This document shows, one piece after another, positions 1-5,661 of a stretch of DNA of 9,756 nucleotides. The first letter of the stretch is position 1; every line of letters starts with the position of its first letter. A program made the translations under genes and the position numbers. Source of the stretch: Nitrospiraceae bacterium UBA6905 (GTDB taxonomy: Bacteria > Nitrospirota > Thermodesulfovibrionia > Thermodesulfovibrionales > UBA6898); the NCBI GenBank assembly GCA_002451165.1, contig DKBH01000106.1, positions 1 to 9,756 on the forward strand, read 5' to 3'. The notes beneath the pieces were generated by a model. That model made no database searches. It was not told the DNA's origin and was given only the letters and a program-made list of their open reading frames with translations.

Positions 1-237
1 GGGTTCGGCAGGCAGAAGGGACATGTGGAGCTGTACCGGGGTGCGGAATACAACATATCCTTCATCCCGAAGGTGAAGATCGAGGCGGTGGTGCCGGATG
101 CAATGGTGGAGAAGGCGGTGCAGACAATCGAGCAGAAGGCCAAGACCGGAAAGATCGGCGACGGCAAGATCTTTGTTTCCTCACTGGAGCAGATCATCCG
201 GATAAGGACCGGCGAGAGCGGCGAGACGGCAATCTGA
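1..237 (+). CDS. glnB: Nitrogen regulatory protein P-II (GlnB/GlnK family), 3' part
   Basis: This is the last 78 codons of a P-II protein; the 5' part lies outside the window. P-II proteins are cytosolic homotrimers that sense ATP/ADP and 2-oxoglutarate and control nitrogen metabolism, including closure of AmtB. Visible signatures are GFGRQKGH, the T-loop YRGAEY whose second Tyr matches uridylylated Tyr51 of E. coli GlnB, the TGKIGDGKIF signature, and IRIRTGE in the C-terminal nucleotide-binding region. If residue 1 of the window equals residue 35 of E. coli GlnB, the full protein would be 112 aa, exactly the family length. The frame runs from base 1 to the TGA at 235-237. The ammonium transporter gene follows, as is typical of glnK-amtB pairs. 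I cannot separate GlnB from GlnK on this fragment, so the symbol is provisional. Confidence 0.95.
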   Translation, partial: GFGRQKGHVELYRGAEYNISFIPKVKIEAVVPDAMVEKAVQTIEQKAKTGKIGDGKIFVSSLEQIIRIRTGESGETAI

Positions 238-330
238 CGGCCCGCCCGGCAGCGGCAGGACAATCATGTAGCTCGTACAATTATGTTATTCCTGCATAAC
301 TTTGCGGCAATAAAGAGAAAAATTATCATA

Positions 331-386
331 ATGCCCGGAGTCTGCTACAAAAATGTAGCATGTACGGGCATTCTTTTTTGTTTTTT
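331..386 (+). terminator. Rho-independent terminator after the P-II gene
   Basis: Two nested perfect inverted repeats are visible. The outer arms are ATGCCCG (331-337) and CGGGCAT (365-371). The inner arms are TGCTACA (343-349) and TGTAGCA (354-360) around AAAA. A T-rich tract (371-386) follows directly. It probably ends the P-II transcript and leaves amtB largely dependent on its own promoter. The inner dyad may have a second role as an activator site. Confidence 0.85.
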
Positions 387-411
387 CCTTTAGGATCGCG
401 CAGTTTTCTCC

Positions 412-427
412 TGGCATCTTTTTCGCG
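412..427 (+). promoter_or_regulatory. Candidate sigma-54 (-24/-12) promoter of amtB
   Basis: The sequence TGGCAT-CTTTT-TCGC has GG at 413-414 and GC at 425-426, separated by exactly ten bases, the invariant spacing of sigma-54 promoters (consensus TGGCAC-N5-TTGC). It lies after the terminator and about 50 bases before the amtB start, predicting a transcript start near 438. Nitrogen-regulated glnK/amtB genes commonly use sigma-54 with NtrC-type activators, so the location fits. The -12 element is TCGC rather than TTGC, a one-base departure. Confidence 0.6.
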
Positions 428-474
428 ATAATGAACAATCAGCCCAGAGGCTGATCGCGGGGAGGTTAATCTAC

Positions 475-1776
475 ATGAAAAAAAGAAGAGTTATCCTGAG
501 CATACTTATGCAGTTTCTCCTGCCGTTTACCGCATATGCGAAAGCCGGGGGTGAGATCGATACGGGAGATACTGCCTTCATGCTTCTTTCCGCTGCCCTT
601 GTCATGCTCATGACGCCGGGGCTCGCCATGTTTTACGGCGGCATGGTGAGAAAAAAGAATGTCCTCGGGACACTCATGCACAGCTTCGTTGCCATAGCGC
701 TGGTGAGTCTTCAATGGATACTTTTCGGCTACAGTCTTTCCTTCGGGCCTGATCTGCATGGCATTATCGGCAGCCTGGAATGGGTGGGTCTGCGGGGTGT
801 GGGCATTGATCCGAATCCCGACTATGCTGCAACCATCCCCCATATGGCCTTCATGATCTATCAGGCCATGTTCGCGGTCATAACGCCGGCGCTGATAGCA
901 GGGGCCTTTGCCGAGAGGATGAAATTCTCGGCCTTCCTGATCTTTACGCTCCTCTGGTCCACGATCGTGTACGATCCGGTAGCTCACTGGGTCTGGGGGT
1001 CGGGTGGATGGCTCAGGAATATGGGTGCCCTCGATTTTGCCGGCGGCATCGTCGTGCATATCACTTCCGGCATATCAGCCCTGGCTGCGGCTCTGGTTAT
1101 CGGAAAGAGAAAGGGATACCTGCGCGAAGCGATGCCTCCCCATAACCTTCCGATGACCGTTCTCGGGGCAGGTCTCCTATGGTTCGGCTGGTTCGGATTC
1201 AATGCCGGGAGTGCGCTCTCGTCGGGCGGGCTGAGCACCATGGCCTTTGTCATTACTCATACGGCGGCGGTAACGGCAACGCTCGTATGGGTCATCATAG
1301 AATGGCTCCACAGGGGCAAACCGACCATGTTCGGGGCAGCAACCGGATCGATTGCCGGCCTCGCCACGATAACTCCGGCATCGGGTTTTGTCAGCCCCCT
1401 GGCGGCGATCGCCATTGGAGCTGCTGCAGGTGCGTTCTGTTACCTTTCGCTCAGCCTAAAACCGAAGCTGAGATTTGATGACTCTCTGGACGCCTTTGGC
1501 GTGCACGGCGTCGGCGGTATGCTCGGCACGGTCGGTGCGGGGCTGTTCGCTCAGAGGGCGATGAATGCAGCGGGTGCTGACGGACTTTTTTTTGGAAATC
1601 CCCGGCAGCTTCTCGTCCAGCTTGTATCCATAGCGGTCGTGGCAGTATTTTCCTTTGTCGTGAGCCTCATACTCTTGAAGGCTATCGACTGGACGATAGG
1701 CTTGAAGGTAACCGACGAGGAAGAGCTGATGGGTCTCGACCTGAGTCAGCACGAAGAGACGGGATATCAGCTGTAA
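475..1776 (+). CDS. amtB: Ammonium transporter AmtB (Amt/MEP/Rh family)
   Basis: This 433-aa inner-membrane protein forms trimeric channels taking up ammonium. Residues 1-22 form a cleavable-looking signal peptide, as in E. coli AmtB, followed by about eleven hydrophobic segments. The paired pore histidines are in VHITSG (His195) and GVHGVGG (His344). The conserved Asp of the ammonium-binding region is in YDPVAHW (Asp167), and the phenylalanine-gate regions are AMFAVITPAL (Phe133) and GWFGFNAGSA (240-247 area). The C-terminal tail EEELMGLDLSQHEETGY matches the cytoplasmic segment that docks P-II, so the transporter is probably closed by the P-II protein encoded just upstream. The start ATG is preceded by GGGGAGG at 459-465 with nine bases of spacing. 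A terminator separates it from the P-II gene, so expression probably relies on the -24/-12 promoter at 412-427. It is full length with no missing motif. Confidence 0.97.
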   Translation: MKKRRVILSILMQFLLPFTAYAKAGGEIDTGDTAFMLLSAALVMLMTPGLAMFYGGMVRKKNVLGTLMHSFVAIALVSLQWILFGYSLSFGPDLHGIIGSLEWVGLRGVGIDPNPDYAATIPHMAFMIYQAMFAVITPALIAGAFAERMKFSAFLIFTLLWSTIVYDPVAHWVWGSGGWLRNMGALDFAGGIVVHITSGISALAAALVIGKRKGYLREAMPPHNLPMTVLGAGLLWFGWFGFNAGSALSSGGLSTMAFVITHTAAVTATLVWVIIEWLHRGKPTMFGAATGSIAGLATITPASGFVSPLAAIAIGAAAGAFCYLSLSLKPKLRFDDSLDAFGVHGVGGMLGTVGAGLFAQRAMNAAGADGLFFGNPRQLLVQLVSIAVVAVFSFVVSLILLKAIDWTIGLKVTDEEELMGLDLSQHEETGYQL

Positions 1777-1814
1777 GCTATCGTCAACAGTACCGGATGC
1801 GGCCTGCCGCAAAA

Positions 1815-1847
1815 TAAGAAAAGGGGCGGATGCCCCCTTCTCTTTCC
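1815..1847 (+). terminator. Rho-independent terminator after amtB
   Basis: The arms AAGGGG (1821-1826) and CCCCTT (1834-1839) enclose a short loop and are extended outward by A-rich/T-rich flanks (AAGAA against TCTTT, imperfect). A pyrimidine-rich TCTCTTTCC tail follows. It lies about 40 bases after the amtB stop. The U-tract is weaker than in the other terminators of this window. Confidence 0.65.
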
Positions 1848-1920
1848 GTCGCGATTACCCGACGTTCTGCAGCCCGATGGTTAGACTGCCTTGTCTTCCT
1901 TACCAACCTCCATCATGTTG

Positions 1921-1976
1921 ATCATGCATGATATCGTAATCATGAAGAATTGTGAAATTCATAAAGGGTTCATAAA
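1921..1976. promoter_or_regulatory. Palindrome and phased direct repeat upstream of the FecR gene
   Basis: This lies in the 309-base gap between amtB and the FecR-domain gene. ATCATGCATGAT (1921-1932) is a perfect 12-bp palindrome. TTCATAAA occurs twice (1958-1965 and 1969-1976), 11 bases apart, so both copies lie on the same face of the helix, as seen for OmpR/PhoB-type response-regulator sites. Both are operator-like, but no regulator can be named. Beyond these, the gap holds only the amtB terminator and a weak -10-like TGTAAT at 1984-1989 without a convincing -35. Confidence 0.3.
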
Positions 1977-2085
1977 CTGCTGGTGTAATGTGTTCAAAGA
2001 AGATTATGATGTCACCGGCAACAGCGGAAACCAAGGTGCAACAGATGGGTTTTAGAGATAGCCGGAAACAAAGGAGGAAGCGATT

Positions 2086-3897
2086 ATGAAATTCTTATCG
2101 AGCATAGGTGCGGCACTTATTCTGTTCCTGCTGCCTGTTCTTGCGGGCGCTGAGGGACTCGGCAATGCACGCCTCAGTCGTATGGATGGCGATGTACAGA
2201 TCAAGCCGGCGGATTCATCGGACTGGCTCCCTGCATCGATCAATATGCCGCTGATGGAAGGAGACCGCATCTGGGTCCCCGAACTGGGCAAGGCGGAGGT
2301 GCAGCTGTCCGGAGGTTCTCAGGTCCGGATAGACGAGGTCTCGTCGGTCGAGATCCTCGACCTCGGCAGGGACTCGGCACAGTTTTATTTATCCATAGGC
2401 ACGGCCTATGTAAATTTCATGGCCGGTGCCGAGAGGCTCATCCAGATCGACAGCCCCGTCTCGTCTGTAAGGGCATATGATCGCGCAGCCTTTGGCATGG
2501 ATGTTGCGAACAGCGGGCTTACAGACGTTTCAGTGTACCGTGGATCCGTCAGCGCAGAAAGCAGAAGCGGCAGGACCACGGTGCAGGAAGGATCGATGCT
2601 CTCGTTGGGCGATGACTATGCTGATATGGCCCCGCTGGGCCGCCAGGATGACTGGGAGCGCTGGAACATGGAGCGGGACAGAAGATTCGAAGATAGAAGC
2701 TACGTGTCATCGCGTTATCTCCCCGGGGAACTCAGTACGTATGCAAGCGATTTTGACGACAACGGCAGGTGGGTGCAAGCTCCGGGATACGGTTATGTTT
2801 GGACGCCTACGGTCAGCGTCTCTGCCGGCTGGTCTCCTTACAGCAGTGGCAGATGGTGCTGGGTCGGCGGTGACTATGTATGGGTAGGCTATGAGCCCTG
2901 GGGATGGGCCCCGTACCATTATGGCAGGTGGTCCTATATCGCTTCCATCGGATGGTTCTGGGTCCCTCCTGCCAGGGGGGCCGTATACTGGGGTCCCGGC
3001 TATGTGGGCTGGGTCTCGACCCCGACCTACGTTGCCTGGGTTCCGCTCGCGCCGGGTGAGGTATATTACGGCCACGGCTACTACGGACCTCACAGCGTGA
3101 ATATCACGAAGGTGAATGTCAACAAGGTTGTCGTGAAAAAAGTCTACAAGAATGTCTATGTAAACAATGGTGTTACGGTTGTCCATCATGACACGTTTGT
3201 TCGGGGAAAACGTGTCGATTACAAGGTTGACAGGAATCCGTTCCTGAAGGAGAAGGTGCATATCGGCAGGCCGAACATAACGCCTCTGCGCGAAACCCGA
3301 ATGCCGGTCGTCAGGGAGATCCCGCGCGAGAAAGAGCCGCCGCAGCGGATACGCCAAGTCAGGGTACAGGAGCTGAAGAAAGAACGACCGATGGTGAAGG
3401 AGAAGAACCGGTCGGTCTTTTCGCCTCAGGAGCCGGAAAAGCGGATGAAGGTGAAAACCCTTGATGTGCCGCAGGAAAGAAAACGGTTCAGGGAAGAGAA
3501 CCGCAGGCAGCTGAAGAAGGAAGAAAGAAGAGAAGCGCCGGCCGAACAGCAGCGGCAGCAAGACCGGAAGGGAAGGCCCGACGAACAGCGGCAGGATATG
3601 AGGCCGGACAGGCAGCAGCCGCGTGAGCAGCGGAACATGGAGCGCCAGCAGAAGAGCAGGGAGGAGCGGCCACCCGAGGCAGGGAAGCAGCCTCAGAAGC
3701 GCGTGATGCCTGACGAGCGGCGGGAACAGGACAGGCGGACGAAGCAGGAGCAGCAGCGCGAGCGTCAGGGGGAAGCTGAGCAGCGAAAGCAGCAGAAGGA
3801 GAAGCAGCAAAAGAAACGCCAGGAGGAACAGGAGTCCCCTCAGGGAGAAGGGTCGCAGAACGGGCCGGACGAAAAGGACAGGCGCGGGCCGCGATAA
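2086..3897 (+). CDS. Exported FecR-domain / DUF6600-like protein with charged C-terminal tail
   Basis: This 603-aa protein has an N-terminal signal peptide (about residues 1-22, MKFLSSIGAALILFLLPVLA) and is predicted to be periplasmic or surface exposed. Residues about 30-175 resemble a FecR domain: a 'MEGDRIWV..G.AEVQLSGGSQVRIDE' entry, then SPVSSVRAYDRAAFGMDV and DVSVYRGSV. This is the ligand- or matrix-binding beta fold, not necessarily iron signalling. Residues about 215-340 are extremely rich in Trp, Tyr and Gly, with repeated 'GRW', 'WV' and 'WGWAPYHYGRW' units as in DUF6600 proteins. Residues about 400-603 are Arg/Lys/Gln/Glu/Pro-rich, low complexity and probably extended or coiled coil. 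The start has a strong ribosome site (AAAGGAGG, about 2070-2077). It is monocistronic, with a terminator 30 bases after the stop. No sigma/anti-sigma partner or TonB receptor lies beside it, so a FecIRA role is unlikely. The molecular function is unknown. Confidence 0.88.
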   Translation: MKFLSSIGAALILFLLPVLAGAEGLGNARLSRMDGDVQIKPADSSDWLPASINMPLMEGDRIWVPELGKAEVQLSGGSQVRIDEVSSVEILDLGRDSAQFYLSIGTAYVNFMAGAERLIQIDSPVSSVRAYDRAAFGMDVANSGLTDVSVYRGSVSAESRSGRTTVQEGSMLSLGDDYADMAPLGRQDDWERWNMERDRRFEDRSYVSSRYLPGELSTYASDFDDNGRWVQAPGYGYVWTPTVSVSAGWSPYSSGRWCWVGGDYVWVGYEPWGWAPYHYGRWSYIASIGWFWVPPARGAVYWGPGYVGWVSTPTYVAWVPLAPGEVYYGHGYYGPHSVNITKVNVNKVVVKKVYKNVYVNNGVTVVHHDTFVRGKRVDYKVDRNPFLKEKVHIGRPNITPLRETRMPVVREIPREKEPPQRIRQVRVQELKKERPMVKEKNRSVFSPQEPEKRMKVKTLDVPQERKRFREENRRQLKKEERREAPAEQQRQQDRKGRPDEQRQDMRPDRQQPREQRNMERQQKSREERPPEAGKQPQKRVMPDERREQDRRTKQEQQRERQGEAEQRKQQKEKQQKKRQEEQESPQGEGSQNGPDEKDRRGPR

Positions 3898-3926
3898 CCG
3901 GTTACGCATATCTGCGGTGTCGAGCA

Positions 3927-3961
3927 GGGAGCAGCGGAAGAATCGCTGCTCCCTTTTTTTT
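3927..3961 (+). terminator. Strong Rho-independent terminator after the FecR-domain gene
   Basis: GGGAGCAGCG (3927-3936) and CGCTGCTCCC (3944-3953) form a perfect ten-base-pair stem with a seven-base loop, followed directly by eight T residues (3954-3961). It lies 30 bases after the stop codon. Confidence 0.95.
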
Positions 3962-4029
3962 GAGGGGATACGAAGACGTATGAATCCGCGGGAGGCTTTT
4001 TTTACGAGGAACTGCTTTATTGATTTTTC

Positions 4030-4038
4030 TGCTATATT
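4030..4038 (+). promoter_or_regulatory. Extended -10 promoter of the riboswitch leader
   Basis: TGCTATATT contains the extended -10 TGn motif joined to TATATT, a good sigma-70 hexamer (4033-4038). There is no clear -35 hexamer at 16-18 bases, which is tolerated with extended -10 promoters. The predicted start near 4045 lies about a dozen bases before the aptamer, so it is well placed to transcribe the riboswitch and the PilZ gene. Confidence 0.5.
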
Positions 4039-4057
4039 GGAGTAAGTTAGTAAATAT

Positions 4058-4142
4058 CATCGATAAAGGCAACCTATCTGAGAGGATAGGGCGCAAAGCA
4101 ACCGATCCATTGCATGAGGCTGGACAGCGGGGCTGCCGAAGT
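4058..4142 (+). promoter_or_regulatory. Cyclic di-GMP-I riboswitch aptamer (GEMM-I)
   Basis: The conserved GEMM-I core is present in order: ATAAAGGCAACC, a 7-bp helix (4073-4079 with 4084-4090) capped by a GNRA tetraloop GAGA (4080-4083), then GGGCGCAAAGC, CCATTGCA and AGCGGGGCTGCCGA. These match the two ligand-facing strands and the tetraloop/receptor architecture of the Vibrio Vc2 aptamer. One feature differs: the last hairpin (GGACAG.../CTGCC) carries a bulged A at 4124. The aptamer starts shortly after a promoter and is followed by an intrinsic terminator and a PilZ-domain gene, so it is a cis-acting c-di-GMP sensor for that gene. GGGCTGCC (4130-4137) could instead pair with GGCATGCCC (4159-4167, one bulge), which would dismantle both the last aptamer hairpin and the terminator. 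Confidence 0.95.
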
Positions 4143-4163
4143 AAGAGAGCAGTATGCAGGCAT

Positions 4164-4195
4164 GCCCGATTCTTTTGAGAATCCGGGCTTTTTTA
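4164..4195 (+). terminator. Riboswitch expression-platform terminator
   Basis: GCCCGATTCT (4164-4173) pairs with AGAATCCGGGC (4178-4188) with a single bulged C, followed by TTTTTTATT. It lies between the c-di-GMP aptamer and the PilZ start at 4221, so it ends the leader transcript in one ligand state. Its 5' arm overlaps the proposed antiterminator partner (4159-4167), predicting that bound c-di-GMP favours termination. Confidence 0.88.
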
Positions 4196-4220
4196 TTCAG
4201 GAGGCGGCAGAGGAATCTCC

Positions 4221-4508
4221 ATGGGGCAGTGTCCGCTACAGCGCAGGTTCGAACGAACAACCTGCGACGATCTCTTGGATTTCACGGTTCTGCCTATGGA
4301 GATTTCTGATCTCAAGAGGATCAGGTCATCGGGCAGAATGATCGATGCGTCGGAGGGTGGCATAGGCCTTATTACAGAATTTCCGCTACAGTCCGGACAT
4401 GTCCTTGAATGGAACGATAAGCACCTCAAAGGCCATCTTCATATCGGCCTCGTAAAGTGGTCCCAAAAGCAGAACAATCATTACCGTGCGGGCCTGGCTC
4501 TCATATAG
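4221..4508 (+). CDS. Small PilZ-domain protein (predicted c-di-GMP receptor)
   Basis: This 95-aa protein consists almost entirely of one PilZ domain. The two c-di-GMP contact motifs are present: RxxxR as RRFER (Arg8 and Arg12) and D/NxSxxG as DASEGG (Asp42, Ser44, Gly47). They are followed by the usual beta pattern GIGLITEFPLQSG, VLEW, IGLVKWS and YRAGLALI. It is cytosolic, with no signal peptide or membrane segment. Single-domain PilZ proteins act as adaptors that bind c-di-GMP and then contact motility, pilus or polysaccharide machinery; the target here is unknown. The ATG at 4221 has AGAGGA (4209-4214) seven bases upstream and lies 26 bases after the riboswitch terminator, so translation follows directly from read-through. 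The gene is therefore both controlled by c-di-GMP at the RNA level and, by motif, a binder of the same molecule. The next gene is 255 bases away, so it is probably monocistronic. Confidence 0.88.
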   Translation: MGQCPLQRRFERTTCDDLLDFTVLPMEISDLKRIRSSGRMIDASEGGIGLITEFPLQSGHVLEWNDKHLKGHLHIGLVKWSQKQNNHYRAGLALI

Positions 4509-4763
4509 ATCGCTGCTGCTTCAGCATTGCCAGCTGCATACCGGATCGCCGCAGCGCAGAAAGAACTCCCTGATCGTTGTATCCGGCGCCGACAATCACG
4601 ACCTTTACGCGCGCAGCTGTGCTTTAGTGTTCAACTGAACAGCGCAATCTGTGGCAGGGCGATAATTACGTGAGCATGACGGCCGGGTTATTTATGATTT
4701 ATGATAAAGAAGGGCAGTTGTTTACCGCGATGACCAAGAGCCCGTAAAGAAAAGGAGGAAGAT
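4509..4763. other. Intergenic gap between the PilZ and DHp-like genes
   Basis: No convincing gene, terminator or RNA is visible here. A tandem 7-mer TTATGAT occurs twice near 4691-4704 (TTTATGATTTATGAT), giving two overlapping TATGAT -10-like hexamers that could start the transcript of the 72-aa protein gene, but no matching -35 is obvious. Confidence 0.3.
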
Positions 4764-4982
4764 ATGACGGAGCGGAATAATAAACTCGATGAAATATCAG
4801 AGCAGCTGAACGAAAATATCATAGCCGTAAAGGGAACGTTAGAGCTCATGGATACGTCGGTAACCGAGGACGATCTGCACGACCTGCTGCTAAAGTCGAT
4901 GCAGAGGATGGACGTCATTCAGAAGTTATCGAACGACATGCTGGCTGCCCTACAAAGTTGCCTGGACAAAATGGCTAAATGA
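4764..4982 (+). CDS. 72-aa helical protein resembling a free-standing histidine-kinase DHp domain
   Basis: This is a small soluble protein with a strong ribosome site (AAGGAGG about seven bases before the ATG) and no signal or membrane segment. It is not a family I can name with confidence. Two amphipathic helices are evident: residues about 7-30 (ISEQLNENIIAVKGTLELMD) and about 36-70 (LHDLLLKSMQRMDVIQKLSNDMLAAL). The pattern resembles HisKA/DHp helices, in which 'SHELRNPLAAIKGYLELL' is followed by 'a..ri..L.ndLL'. AVKG and LEL occupy the expected places, but the phospho-accepting His position holds Glu13, and there is no catalytic ATPase domain. If this resemblance is homology, the protein could dimerise with or modulate a sensor kinase. 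A simple coiled-coil helical protein is the alternative. It stands alone, 255 bases after the PilZ gene. Confidence 0.7.
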   Translation: MTERNNKLDEISEQLNENIIAVKGTLELMDTSVTEDDLHDLLLKSMQRMDVIQKLSNDMLAALQSCLDKMAK

Positions 4983-5133
4983 ATTGTTAATCGCTCTGGC
5001 AAATTGAACCATAATCGGCTTCCCCTGTTGAGCCACACGGCGGTCAGTCTTTCTTTGAGGTTCTCGCTGCACTTCTCCAGCTATCGTTCCAAAATGCCAA
5101 CGTGCGGGCGTTTGTAAAATTGCGGGGAGAGCG

Positions 5134-5294
5134 TACTAGAACCTATCTCAAAATTGAATTATTGTAAAAAAGGCTGCCATGCCCGCGGAGGCGGGCATCC
5201 AGAAATCCTTGAAAACACTGGATTCCCGTCTGCACGGGAATGACGATAAAAGACCAGACAATGATAAGTTGTGATTTTGAGATAGGTTCTAGTA
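5134..5294. mobile_element. MITE-like element with 20-bp perfect terminal inverted repeats
   Basis: ACTAGAACCTATCTCAAAAT (5135-5154) is the exact inverse complement of 5274-5293. The 159-bp unit encodes nothing. It is flanked by TA on both sides (5134-5135 and 5293-5294); the tip can also be read as CTAG on both ends, so either a TA or a CTAG target duplication fits. TA is typical of IS630/Tc1-like elements, and YTAR targets of IS5-type elements. Inside are two hairpins with 8-bp perfect arms, ATGCCCGC/GCGGGCAT (5179-5198) and ATTCCCGT/ACGGGAAT (5222-5241). The mobilising transposase is not in the window. Confidence 0.8.
5179..5241. repeat. Double hairpin inside the MITE, dRS3-like
   Basis: Two perfect 8-bp hairpins are joined by ATCCAG...CTGGAT (5197-5202 and 5218-5223), itself an inverted repeat. 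The second has the form ATTCCC-N8-GGGAAT, the layout of the neisserial dRS3 repeat, and resembles the widespread intergenic repeat whose false translation reads 'HSRAGGNP'. This part probably belongs to a repeat family dispersed in the genome. Confidence 0.6.
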
Positions 5295-5371
5295 ATAACG
5301 AGCGTGCTCATAAACCTGCGTGGCGTGAACAGCAGATAGAAAAATACGATAACGAAGTCGAGGCGCGTATG

Positions 5372-5400
5372 CATGACATGCGATAATTCATGACCATGCG
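5372..5400 (+). repeat. Imperfect direct repeat CATGACATGCG / CATGACCATGCG
   Basis: The two copies (5372-5382 and 5389-5400) are separated by ATAATT and differ by one inserted C. The TAA that breaks the decayed reading frame lies at the junction, so a small local duplication may have created it. Confidence 0.35.
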
Positions 5401-5661
5401 GGAAAAGCTGAAAGCAGCATGGACTTTCAGAGAGAAGGGGAAAAAGGGGAAGACGATAACGGCCGGGAAGATCACCTATACGGGTCAAGCCCTTGGTTGT
5501 TCCTATGAAGTGCCTCAGCGAAAACCCGGTCATAGGAAGGTGATATCGTGGCAGGTAGAAAGATACAAGAAACGTCAGGGCAGCGTGTGCGCCGCAGTCT
5601 GCTGGCCGGCGCGTAAAATCTGAAACTATGGGCCATTCACGGCGATGTTGAGTAGTATCAG

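Larger units (their letters stand above)
5015..5623 (+). pseudogene. Possible decayed coding sequence interrupted by a MITE-like insert
   Basis: Frame 2 is open from 5015 to the insert at 5135 and reads '...FFEVLAALLQLSFQNANVRAFVKLRGER'. After the insert (from 5295) the same frame continues as 'NNERAHKPAWREQQIEKYDNEVEARMHDMR' to a TAA at 5381-5386, then onward as 'FMTMREKLKAAWTFREKGKKGKTITAGKITYTGQ...' to the stop at 5621-5623. Removing the insert together with one copy of its TA target joins CGT-AAT-AAC-GAG exactly in frame. The piece after the TAA is a 77-codon open frame starting at 5390, without a recognisable ribosome site. I recognise no protein family in any part, and no good start codon is seen upstream, so a remnant is more likely than a live gene. 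Chance open frames of these lengths remain quite possible. Confidence 0.25.

Noticed and set aside
289..304. Second sigma-54-like site CTGCATAACTTTGC
   Set aside because: It lacks the invariant GG and has the wrong spacing between the two elements.
466..1059. 197-codon minus-strand frame opposite amtB
   Set aside because: It is His/Arg/Gly-rich with no known pattern and lies fully inside the well-supported amtB gene.
2707..3909. 400-codon open frame on the minus strand, Leu-rich
   Set aside because: It is the antisense shadow of the purine-rich FecR-domain gene. Its poly-Leu runs come from reading CAG/GAG-type codons backwards, and the plus-strand gene has the signal peptide, domains, ribosome site and terminator.
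4501..4623. Minus-strand 35-40 codon stretch reading VKVVIVGAGYNDQGVLSALRR
   Set aside because: It looks like a Rossmann-type start (GAG instead of GxGxxG) but is too short, has no good start or ribosome site, and could be chance.
5500..5538. 9-bp perfect inverted repeat TTCCTATGA / TCATAGGAA with 21-base loop
   Set aside because: The long loop and absence of a T-tract or nearby promoter give no support for a terminator or operator.
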